Shown here: positions 48,978 to 59,392 of the stretch, piece by piece | How the letters are laid out: every line of letters begins with the position of its first letter | Position numbering within the stretch: the stretch's first letter is position 1 | Assembly: GCA_034509735.1 (NCBI GenBank) | Contig: JACGWO010000007.1 | Coordinates: 1,240,001 to 1,304,000 of the forward strand | DNA length: 64,000 nucleotides | Reading direction: 5' to 3' | Origin: Sesamum alatum | Lineage: Eukaryota; Streptophyta; Magnoliopsida; Lamiales; Pedaliaceae | Made by a program: the position numbers and the translations under genes | The notes under the pieces: model-generated | Database searches by the model: none | What the model was told of the DNA's origin: nothing | The model's input: the letters and a program-made list of their open reading frames with translations, nothing else

Positions 48978-49412
48978 ATGTTTTCTTCATCCAAAAAATC
49001 AACAACGAAAACTGAAGAAAAAATTGATGTGAGATATAAAAAACCAAAATGTTATTGTCTACAAAATGCAGCGATCAGAGTTGTTGGTCCACTCAAGGAA
49101 ATGGAAGGGAGATTATTTTGCAATTGTCTTACGAATAATTGTAATTATTTCGAATGGTTGGAACCTATTAGTGTTTGTTGGAAAAAATCAAATGCATTGT
49201 CGCAAGTGCCGAAAGTTGAAGACAAAGATGAATATAATCAAGATACACGATTTGATGAAGATCTAGCCGAATTGATTTTCATGTGTGAAGAATTGACAAC
49301 GAGCATAAAAGGTGTGAAGGTGATGATGTGTGCTATTTTTATTATGTTTTTTTGTTCAAGTTTTATTGTAACTCATTTGATTGCTAAGTTTTATTATAAT
49401 TCTATTAAATAA
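48978..49412 (+). CDS. GRF-type zinc finger and C-terminal transmembrane protein
   Basis: One exon, 144 aa. Residues 23-62 fit the GRF zinc-finger pattern: KCYC (C25, C27), then GRLFCNC (C48/C50), then C55 and the NYFEWLE core. An acidic linker follows (EDKDEYNQD, DEDLAELIF) and then a hydrophobic span at about 113-135 (CAIFIMFFCSSFIVTHLIA) that looks like a membrane anchor. Short plant proteins of this layout are common, often multicopy and near transposons, and their function is not established; GRF fingers in other proteins bind single-stranded nucleic acid. It may be a duplicated fragment rather than an expressed gene. A decayed inverted copy is at 1490-1960. Confidence 0.6.
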   Translation: MFSSSKKSTTKTEEKIDVRYKKPKCYCLQNAAIRVVGPLKEMEGRLFCNCLTNNCNYFEWLEPISVCWKKSNALSQVPKVEDKDEYNQDTRFDEDLAELIFMCEELTTSIKGVKVMMCAIFIMFFCSSFIVTHLIAKFYYNSIK

Positions 49413-49689
49413 ATTAGTTGGAATTGGAGAAGTACGGAGAAAGTGGGCACACTGTTGTAGAAGGTGGTATTTCTACAACAATTAGCAAAAATAAATAAAT
49501 AAATAAAAATTATTCCATCCAAGTCAAATCTCATAGTGAATTCACAGTTTTTATTATGTGATTCCTTACCATCTAAAAATTATAATTAGTCATGTATGTG
49601 ATTGATTGAGTATAAGTATAACCAATTAAATTGATTTGAAATTTTTGTTTCATTTTTAACCATAAAAAAGCATAATTAGTATTTTAGAG

Positions 49690-50150
49690 GAAATCTCAAT
49701 TTTTTTTTCTTTTTTGGAATACGGTAAATTTCATATAATGTAAAAATAGATACAACAAAAGTCTTACAATGAAAGCTTACCACGTAACTTTCAAAATTTA
49801 TAAACGGCTAGAACCTCTACAGAGTCCGGTTTATAATTAGCTAACAATACAAGTCGAATATGTTCAATGACTAGTCTCTCTTGCAATATGCGATATACTA
49901 GCGATACTAGCAACGCTCAATTAGCGGCATTAACCAAGTGCCTCCCTCATCACTTACGGGCCGCCCACTGCACACCTTGGTTCCAATGTTGTAGGGGCCA
50001 TCTCCAGCGGCCATGCAGCAGCCCCAGCCCCAGCCGTACGCACGCCACCTCGTAAGAGCAGTTAAAGAATAGGTGGTCATGCGACTCACATACAAGTTTG
50101 TCCCTTCTCTTCTTGCATGGCGCGACCAAAGAATTTAATTGTTTCAATTA
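49690..50150 (-). mobile_element. LINE 3-prime end (zf-RVT tail)
   Basis: On the minus strand an open frame from 50147 contains CKKRRDKLVCESHDHLFF-type sequence, the Cys/His finger (zf-RVT) found at the C-terminus of plant LINE reverse transcriptases. It is followed by about 200 bp of 3-prime UTR and an A-rich tail (the T-run at 49691-49714 on the plus strand). It is 5-prime truncated, as usual for LINEs, and inserted in a repeat that is uninterrupted at 44995-45010. Confidence 0.65.
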
Positions 50151-50999
50151 GAGACTGAATACTACACTTGTACAGAAAAAACTAATCAGCTCAATTTTCT
50201 TGCGCAAAAGATATGCAATTTTCGTTGGGCTAGGCCCAAGTCATGGTGGAGTGCACTTAAACATATCACTCGTGTTTAAAATAAATAAATAAATAAATAA
50301 ATAATTGATTCACAAATTGAATCTTGGGCATCCACTAACGTGTGTGTGGTTTGTAGGACATTGAGTGATCACATAAGGGATCACCTTACAATCTTCCTTG
50401 AGCCAAATTAGAATATTGATACTTACATTACATCATAATTGTAGAATGCACTATGAACAGATATGTTGCAGTCAATATCTTATCCAAGGAGGCCCTAAAT
50501 CCTCTCAAGCGCAAATTAAGGAAGAGCCACGGCGTTCTAGGTAAAATTCAAGGCGTTCGTCGCGGAAATCGTCCAAAATCAGCGTTTAGTTCGACAAGAA
50601 GTTCGAAGACCGACGAATTAACATTATCAAGACTGAAGTCCACCTTAGCGGAAGATCAAAGTCTCAAGTCCACCAAAAAATATCCCAAGTTCGAGTCAAA
50701 TATCTTCAAGTTTATAACATTTAATCCGGGAACAAGTCAACGACCCCCTAATTAACGTTATTCAAAGTCAAAGTCAACGTCGAAGGAGATCAAACGTCGA
50801 GTTTCGCCTCCGAAGCTGCCGAAGTCAAAGGTCTCGTTCTTGAAGAGAAGAATCGGAGGTTTTTAACATAGAGATTTCGCACCCACAAATATTCAATCAA
50901 ATTCAAGAAATTTTATTTGTAATATTTTCTTGTTTCGATAAATTCAGGAACACGAAAATTTATTTACACTTGGCATATGCGAGAGTGCATCAATAAAAG
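50151..50999. other. Repeat-like region, possible LTR
   Basis: No recognised gene. (AAAT)n at 50281-50303. Positions 50440-50960 are richer in GC and in cgaag / aagtc words than the surroundings and may be LTR sequence linked to the gypsy relic next to it. The 100-codon frame at 50453-50755 has no recognisable domain. Confidence 0.35.
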
Positions 51000-51445
51000 G
51001 GATGTTGACATGAACCTTTTTAAATCTCTAAAAATTAGCAAATTGCATATCCAATTTAGCTTTTAAAACTCTCTCAGGATAGGGGATGTATGGAAGAACA
51101 TCATCTAAATTAAGTTTGAATTTAGGAGTACTCTCTTCCGTTTCCTCTTGAGGCTCCTCCTCTTTTTGAGCTTGTGTTTCCTTCGATTGCATCTTCGGTG
51201 GCTCTTCTTCAATGATTCTTTCATTCATCATTGTGATGGCATGAACTTATTCTCTGGGGATATTCTCAATGTCACTCGGGAGTTGCCCCTCTTTTCTACC
51301 GGACAACATGCTCACGAGTCGTCCCATTTGGACCTCGAGATTTCAGATCGATGCACCTTGATTCTGAATCGCCATACCTTGGTTCTGAATTGTTGTACCT
51401 TGATTCTGAATCGCGGTCTCTTGGGTAGGATATATACTTATTTAC
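51000..51445 (-). mobile_element. Ty3/gypsy (Athila-like) gag-to-protease fragment
   Basis: On the minus strand the order is: repeats of IQNQG, then LEVQMGRLVSMLSGR and LPSDIENIPRE, then a TAA where related elements continue into VHAIT, then an acidic stretch and YIPYPERVLKAKLDMQF. This order is the familiar gag C-terminus and linker of Athila-type elements. The in-frame stop and missing RT/integrase show it is dead. Confidence 0.75.
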
Positions 51446-51483
51446 TTATTTTAAATAAATAAATATATTTATTTCTTATTACA

Positions 51484-52041
51484 GCTTAAACCAGGAGATG
51501 CAGTGAACAGCACCACAACTTTGGGCATATGTATATCTTGTGTTCTTGTTAGTGACAATTATTGTTTTCATTAATGCAATTTAATCAGTGGGACTTGAGA
51601 ATCAAGATTGCTAATTACTGTTTGTCTTCAAGAAATTGTTCATGTATTACTCATATAGAGCACATGAAGTAGTTCATAAGCTTGAACGATGTTTCTGATC
51701 GATTTTGATCGTTTTAACGTAAGATATGATATGTTTGATTTTGATTTTTAACTGGTCGTTTTTATTTCGAACAAAGGGGAAGGTAATGAATTGCGGAGGT
51801 GGTGGAAGTTGTGGAACTTGTATTGTGGAGGTACGTACTAGAGAACGAACTTCAATCGTCTAACTCTAATATTTTCTAATGCAAACATGAATGTCTATTT
51901 CTATCATAGTAGTATTAGGTTAAATTTGAATTTACGTCGATTTTACTCACTGTTAGCATATGGTTTCGTCCCGTACAGATCATTGATGGCAAGGATCTCT
52001 TGAACGAACGAGCAAATACAGAGCTTCGATATCTAAAAAAG
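51484..52041 (+). pseudogene. PNSB3 truncated pseudogene
   Basis: The start of exon 2 (after ttacagctt, 51484 to about 51520) is present but cut by a deletion. Exon 3 (51779-51832, with the CGGGGSCGTC cluster motif) and exon 4 (51979-52041) are complete and in frame, including the GC donor. Exons 1, 5 and 6 are absent; gypsy sequence replaces the 5-prime part. Confidence 0.92.
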
Positions 52042-53181
52042 GCATGTTTCATTACCTACTGTATGGACTCGTTGAGATTTCTTAATGTTGCTAGTGAATA
52101 ATGAGAAAATATTAAAAAGTGTAGGATTTGGAGCGTCGGCCTAAGTTTAATGCCTTGTCTCCGACGAATCTTCCGATATATGAGACCCCCTGACAGGTGT
52201 TAGGTAATGTTTTTCAAATGGATGTTTATGTAAGTTTAAACTTTGAATAGAGGTATAGCTATAATTACAACTGTAACCTCAAGGGGTGTATCTGTAATTT
52301 TGCAAAAGGCACAAAATGTTTGTTTATTTTGTCATAATCTCATTCCGTGTCAATGTACTTTACCCTACATTTTGTTATAATAAACCAATATCCACATATT
52401 AGTAGGATTTGAACTCATCACTTCAATTTTGGGTTTAAGTCCAGACACACACATACATAGTTTTATACATTGAGACATGTACCAGAAAAAATGCTTGTCC
52501 TAATCTGCACTTGCATACCTTCCTCAGAGAGAGAGAGAGAGAGAGAGGGACAAGAGAGAGGGAGAGTTCGGAAAATAGGGAGTTATGTTTTGCCTCATGT
52601 TTTAAAAGGACATTGACTTGCTTGGTCAGCTCAGCTTGTGATCTTTAAATTATATTTAGGAATTAATTATATTTCCACCCCTAACTTATGGTCTGTTTAC
52701 ATAAATCATTCTTGTTTTTTGAATAGTTATACATATACCTATTAGAAATATAAGCATCATTTACACAAATTATCCCTATTTTTTAGAAAATTACACTTAC
52801 ACTCTTTAAAAGTATCGACATTATTACACAAACTACCCTTATTTTTTGACTATCAAGAATGATTTTTGTAATTATACAAAAAGCAGAGATAATTTATGTA
52901 AATAAAGTATAAGTCAGAGGTGTAAATGTAATTCTCCCTTATATTTATGTCGAAGAATGCCCCAATTTTAAAAAACAACATTAATACCTTGTTTTGACTA
53001 CTCATGATATATCATTAGAAAATCGAAAAGCAAAACCGCCATTTTCCACCCTTTTGAACAACTCCCATTTTACAAAACCTCTATACCCAAAGATTCTAAT
53101 TATTACATAAATTATAAATACACATCCAATCCTATGGTCGTTGTATATTATTGTATTTCTCATATATATATATATATATAT
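52042..53181. other. Duplicated spacer
   Basis: No gene. Positions 52380-52640 match 19680-20790 in pieces. Positions 52670-52950 hold a decayed foldback with ggaattaattatatttcc / ggtgtaaatgtaattctcc ends. (GA)n at 52527-52548; (AT)n at 53162-53181. Confidence 0.5.
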
Positions 53182-53830
53182 GGGAAACTAGCATTTTTTA
53201 TCCTACAAGCTAGGCACATTTTATTTTCGTCCATTAGTTACGGGATTAGTACTTTTAGTCTCGTAACTTATAAAATTTATATTTTTGGTTCTCATCCACT
53301 TTATCATTTATAATTTAATGGCGTAGGACATGTGACCATTAAGTATTGTTGGCTGGAGAAAAATTGGTGCATTTTCCAGCTTGGTAACACTTTAGGGAAA
53401 AATATAACTAACTTTGGGAGGAAAAAAAATAAATTTTGAAGGAAATTAGGACAAGAAAATGCGAATTTCTCTCTTATCTTACAAAAATTGAATCCAAACC
53501 TTCTCATAAATTCAATTATTGTGAGAGAAAAAGAGAAATCACCCTTTCATTGCTCTAATTTCCTTCAAGAGTTGTCTTTTCCCATTAAATATAGTTATGT
53601 TCCCTCCCCCCCTCCCCAACCCCTCAATTGTTGTCAAGCTAGAAAATACATTAATTTTTCCTCCAGTAGAAAATACCGGCACATGGCCGACGCCGTTAAA
53701 AAATAAATAGAAAAATGGATGAGGACCAAAAGTGCAATCTTTCATAAGTTACAGGACAAAAGTGTCAATCCTATAACGAATGAGATCAAAAGTAAAAATA
53801 ACCTGACTTATTTGAGGTCCGAAATTAGGA
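53182..53830. mobile_element. Foldback element, about 640 bp
   Basis: Left-arm ttagttacgggattagtac and ctcgtaacttataaaat reappear inverted on the right as gtgtcaatcctataacgaa and cataagttacaggac. The centre carries C/T-rich tracts (53600-53625). The matching position of the other duplicon (about 21835) lacks it. Ends are not sharp. Confidence 0.65.
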
Positions 53831-54921
53831 TAAGTATGGGACGTCTCCTAATCAACTTGGATTTCATGTTTTGACTCTCTTAAGTGTGCATGCGATCACA
53901 GGTTCTTTGACAACAAATAAAATTGGAAAGGAACTGGATATAATTTTCGATGTTTAGTCAATAAAATCGTTTAGAGATAAAGTTTGAGAGAATAGGAAAG
54001 GCCGTAAAAGTTGTATCTGGCATTTGGAGAGGTGTGTATTTATATTATTATTGAATTGTACGATTTATCTTACAATGTAATTCAAATTTTATCAAGGGTT
54101 AAAAAGATAGGTCATTAAATTAGAACTGGTCAATAATTGATACACAGGTTAAAGGACATTTATACTAATAGAATTGTGTATGTCTAGTCCTTATATCACG
54201 ACGATTAAATACAATTTATTCCCTGTAAAATTTGAAAAATTAAAAAACAAAAAAGATCAATGAAAAATGAACATACAAAGAACCCCCGTGACATTTGAAA
54301 AATTATGCACATTACCTCCCTGCCCAAGAGATTTTTATAAATTGCAATTAACCCCAATTATTATATAAATAAATTGCATTTAACCCCATTATTATATAAA
54401 TAATTTGCATTTAACCCCAATTATTATATAATTTTACAATTTTCAATAGTTAAAAGTTCTCATATGATACTATTAATCAACAAACAAAATATCGGTACAT
54501 TGTCCAACATTTTTATTTTTTTGGAACCAAAACATATATATATATAGCTACGATTTTAACTTACTTTTGAATATTGGTGTTTTGACACATATATATAAGC
54601 TTTGAACATTATTTATATGATATGAGATGTCTATAAAATATTATAAATAAGTTTTGACCCGCAACCCTCTAAAACATTGATTAAAAAAGGTATAATTACA
54701 TTTACACTCCTGACCTATACATAGTTTAGTTGTACAAATCATCTTATCTTTTGTATAATTATAGAAAAAACCACTGACAACAAAAAATAAGGGTAGTTTG
54801 TGTAATGATATTGACATTTTCTGGGTGGGAGAGGGGGGGTGTATGTGTATTTTCTAAAAAATAGGGGTGGTTTGTGTAAATGATGTTGATGTTTGCGGTT
54901 GGTGCATGTGTAATTATCCAA
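53831..54921. other. Duplicated spacer
   Basis: No gene. It aligns with 23640-25440 and shows two MITE empty sites (near 54568 and 54640). Positions 54688-54920 are a decayed relative of the element at 22011-23270. Confidence 0.55.
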
Positions 54922-56237
54922 GGAAAAATTATTTTTTTGGTCCACTAAGTTTACCCAATATTAGATTTAGTCCTATAACTATGCACTTTCTTTATTTAGT
55001 CCAGTAAGTTATAAAATTGATGACATTTAGTCCAATTTAGGATTTTTAATAAATTTTCTGGCATGTATTGCTGGAATTTGCCACGTGTGCATCGGAATTT
55101 CCAACTAGGCGAGCGGAATTTCCAACTAGGCGAGGAATTGATGATGTGGTGGTGACGTAGCACACACATGAGTGATTACAATTTTTTGTTGCTCATGGGA
55201 TTTGAACTTGGGCCTCTCAAAACAACAAATGCTTCTTTTACCACTTGAGCAACAACCACTATATATACTATTTGCTCAATCATCTTATATAACCTAGATA
55301 TCTGAAAATACTTTAATATAAAATTGATGTTAATATTACTAAAAATTAAAAAAAAAACCTAAAAATACTGATATTGAATGATATAGTTTATTTTGTTATT
55401 CAAAAAAAATATAATTAGTATTGATATTTATCTTAATAGTGAAATATTAACAAGAAATATATATTAAAAACAAATTGCATATTTATTTTTATATGCTAAT
55501 TTATATATATTTTACAAACTAGCTTATATATAAAAATGCTTATATATAATATTTAAAATATTATAAATTAAAATTATATATAAGCAGTTTTAAGTGTATA
55601 AATCATAACATATTTATTAATTTAATAAGAATTTATAAATCTTTCAGAAACATATAATATATTATAATAAATTTTAAAAATAAGAAATAATTGTGTAAAA
55701 TTATATAATTTAGCATATGAAAATTAATATATAATTTATATATATAATATCAATACTAATTATATTTTTATTGAATAAAAAAATAAACTATATCATTAAA
55801 TATCGATATTTTTAGGTTTAATTTTTTCTAAATTTTTTAGTAATATTAATATCAATTTTATATTAAAGTATTTTCAGATATATAGGTTATATAAGATGGT
55901 TGAGCAAATGGTATATATAATTGGTTGTTGTTTAAGTGGTAAAAGAAGCATTTGTTGTTTTGAGAGACCCAAGTTCAAATTCCATGAACAACAAAAAATT
56001 TTAATCACTCATGTGTGTGCCACGTCACCACCACATAATCAATTCCTCGCCTAGTTGGAAATTCCGGTGCACACGTGGCAAATTCCGGCAATACATGCCG
56101 GAAAATTTATTAAAAACCCTAAATCGAACTAAATGTCATCAAATTTGTAAATTACTGAACTTAATAAACAAAGAGCATAATTACAGGACTAAATATAATA
56201 TTAAGTAAACTTAGGGGACCAAAAAAATAATTTTTCC
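54922..56237. mobile_element. 1.3-kb palindromic element with tRNA-like modules in both arms
   Basis: It starts ggaaaaattatttttttgg and ends ccaaaaaaataatttttcc; the arms are inverted over about 600 bp each. Each arm contains a 75-bp module (antisense about 55186-55262, sense about 55919-55995) with an A-box-like gtttaagtggtaaaag and a B-box-like aagttcaaattcc. The loop is nearly pure A/T. No clear target duplication and no gene. Confidence 0.75.
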
Positions 56238-56839
56238 AAAAGAAGAATGATTTGTGTAAATAGATCATATGTGAAGGGATATAAATATAATCATCCCATT
56301 TTTTTAATACGAATGTTTCAAAATAATAATACATAACATGGATTTGACCCACAATTGTTGATTGTATAATTTTAAATAAATATACAAAAATTCACCAAGT
56401 GTTCAAACAATACAATATATAGAGTTATGTACGTGATGTTCTATAATGAATTATATTGTTAAATCATAAATTCAATTTTATTTTGAAAAACCACCAAAAA
56501 TATTAACTTAATGTATTGTCATAATTACTTGACCCAACCTTTCAAGCCCCATTTCAATTTTCAATTTTCTTCCACTATATTGGATTATTCATGCTAACAA
56601 TTCTTTAAAATAATAAGAAAAAAAATCAAGGGAAATAATAGGCAGTTTGCCACCCAAATTAACTCCCACAAAAATAGGATAAATTTCAATCAGAACCACA
56701 AAAAATTTGTTAAAAATATAAACCAATCAATCCAATAAGAATTGTAGCACATACCCCTACTAAAAAAGAAATCATCCTTCAAACATACCTAATCCAATTC
56801 AACTTTTTATAATTTCATTTTTTTTTTCTTTTTCATTTA

Positions 56840-57479
56840 CTAACGATGCGTGGCACGTCGTTCATGCTGTAATAAATTTTCACACTTTAAAATATAGGGC
56901 AAATTATAGCCACTCCTCCTAAAGTTTGGCATAATTACAAATACTCCTTCGTTATTTGAAAAATTACAATTACCCCCTGGGGTTTGTAATTTTAACCAAA
57001 GGCCTTGCCCTTGAATTTTTAATTAAAATTGTAGAAAAATCAATCGAGGTAAATTGCATTATTGCTCATCTGTGTAAAAAATTTAAAAAATCTCTCACTG
57101 CGCATTGTAGTCCAAAAAAATTAATTTTTTTTTAAGAATAATTCAATTTGCATAAGGGCATTTTGGTCACTTCATCCATCAAAATGAATGAAAATAAGTT
57201 ATTTATTATACCGTTACAAACCTCAAGAGGGTATTTGTAATTTTTCAAACAACAAAGGGGTATTTATAATTATGCCAAACCTCAGGGAAATTAGTTGTAA
57301 TTTACCCTAAAATATATTATAAATAAGAATAAAATATATAAATCAACACATTATAATTAAAAAGCAAAAAAGAAAATCAACTTAAGGGCATTATTGATAT
57401 AACAAAAAGTTTAGTTTAGTGGTGTCATAAACTACCATTTGTAAGTAAAAAACGTATTTTTTTTTTATATTAGTATAGA
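56840..57479 (-). mobile_element. Non-autonomous Helitron interrupted by a family-1 MITE
   Basis: On the minus strand it starts A|TCTATACTAATATAAAA and ends near the stem cgtgccacg with TTAG|T (CTRR with one change). Removing the nested MITE leaves about 220 bp, matching 25960-26143. Confidence 0.65.
56897..57307. mobile_element. Family-1 MITE with perfect 9-bp duplication
   Basis: Ends gggcaaattatagcc and ttagttgtaatttaccc. taaaatata is present at 56888-56896 and 57308-57316. The empty site is visible at about 25978-26000 (cactttaaaatatattata). Confidence 0.92.
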
Positions 57480-57839
57480 TCAACGAACTGATGTGATGCA
57501 TCCTATATTTATTTCTTATAACATTAAGATCAAAATCAAATTATTCATATGATTGCAAAAGAAGAAAAATGGCGCTTTTATTTTAATTTATTTAAACATG
57601 TTTCAATATCTTTTTAATATATATATATATATATATATTTTCAATATTTAATGATTCCCTTAGTAAGAAAATTCAGGGGCCCATATTTAATATTGAGAGA
57701 TGGTGGGGGTGTAAATTTGGAAAGCCAATAAATTAGAGGGAGTTAAAGTGAAAATAGGAAAAAATCAGGTGTGGAGACAGAGGAATTTTATTTTTGGATT
57801 TTGGGTGAAGTTTTGAACTTGCCTTTGTCCCGCTCCTCG

Positions 57840-59316
57840 CCTTTCACTCTCTATATATATATATAGACACACACACACACACATCACACTTCTCTTCAGT
57901 CAGACACTCACTCACTGAGGACCACACTCTGTATATCTCTATTGTTGGAGCTTTCCTTTTCGTCAATCCAAACCCTAACTCTGCTCAGGAGCTCCAAAGC
58001 TGTAGAGTGAGCTCACTTTCTTATTTTTTTCCTTTTTTGTTTGGATTTCTAATGGTTGTTTACGGATTCACAAAGTAATATACGTTTTTTTTTTTTTTTT
58101 TTTGCTTTTATTCGTTTGAGTTTTTCTTGATGAATTTGTGGTATATGCTGTATTTTTTTTTAAAAAAAAATATCGGCATTTGTGTTTTGAGCTTGTTTTG
58201 AAAATTCAGATGATTTTGAACAGATCTGTGGGAGGACGAAGCTTTGAATTTGGTTTGATTTTTTTCAGTTTCATGTTTTGAATAGGGAGAAGCTCCTTCT
58301 GCAGTGTACCTTCACTCCTTCAGTATTGCTCTCCTAGTCTTGATGTGTTGGTAAAAATGGCTTGCTAGCAGAAGCAGGAAGTTATATTCGGAAGTTCCAA
58401 AATTTTTGGAGAATTAAAAAAAGGTTCTCATGATGTGTTTGGATCCATACAGTTAAGATCGTGGGAATTTAATTTCGTTGAAAAATGTACTCAGTATTTG
58501 GACGGGAGCATTTCTAGTTCTGAGTCTGAGACTATTTAATTTGATTCAATTTTGAATTTTTGGAAACTGAAGATAAATTGCTACGTAGAAGATAAAAAAC
58601 TGATAGGATTATGGTTTTGGACTACTTATAAAAGATTCTTATTGTGAAAGAAAATTGGATTTGTTTTTAAGTCCATGGACTGTGGGTGGCAAGTTTCTCA
58701 TTGCCAGAGCATTTCATGTTATTACCACATTATGCTGCATGTCTTGAAACATGCTGTACAGCACCTTGATGCAGCATTTGCTTTTGTTAATGACATCATC
58801 TTTTTCTGCAGCAGTAAATGTTTTTCCCCTGAGATGTTTTGATTCTGTTTGTGAAAATGCCTAAAACAATAGTTGATTTGAGCAGCTAAGATTTGTTCTA
58901 TCCACTTTCTTGCTTGGTAGTCTTGCGCAGCTATGTCAGAACATCAAAATTGTCTTTTCATATGTCTTCTCGGGTTCCATCGAATATTGCATGGCATAGT
59001 TATGGGATGTGGCTTAAGCAGAATTGGGTTTGGCAATTATGTCTATACTATTTGATGCAGGAGATGCCCTTAAGTTGAACACTTGATAGTATCAATATAT
59101 GAAAATAATGGTGGAAAGTATCTAACAATTAGCTGTAATTGTTACTTGCATTTACTGCCCATTTTGTTTTTGTTGTAAGGTTCACGATTTTGCTTAAAAA
59201 AAGCTTCCCAAGTGGATGTTAGTTGTTGTGACGCTGCGCTCTTGCTATACTTGCAGCAAGCATGAAGCCATGTTAACTTGATTTTGACAAGCTGTCATCC
59301 CACGAGGCATGCAGTT
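57840..59316 (+). promoter_or_regulatory. CYCA2 copy 2 core promoter, leader and 5-prime UTR intron
   Basis: TATA run at 57850-57866, then the same tcagtcagacactcac leader, donor and acceptor (about 59255) as copy 1. An added (AC)n lies at 57867-57880. Confidence 0.55.
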
Positions 59317-59392
59317 ATGGATGAGGAGAACAGATCTTCCTACTCCAGAGAGGCCACTGTGCGAATCACACGAGCACGGGCAAAAGCCTTAG
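59309..59392 (+). promoter_or_regulatory. 27-codon upstream ORF overlapping the CYCA2-2 start
   Basis: The upstream ATG shared with copy 1 reads ATG-CAG-TTA-TGG here because the second codon of the cyclin is GAT instead of AAT. The frame stays open to TAG at 59390-59392, out of frame with and across the main start at 59317. Confidence 0.6.

Noticed and set aside
50453..50755. 100-codon basic open frame
   Set aside because: No recognisable domain, no splice context, sits in retroelement-like sequence.
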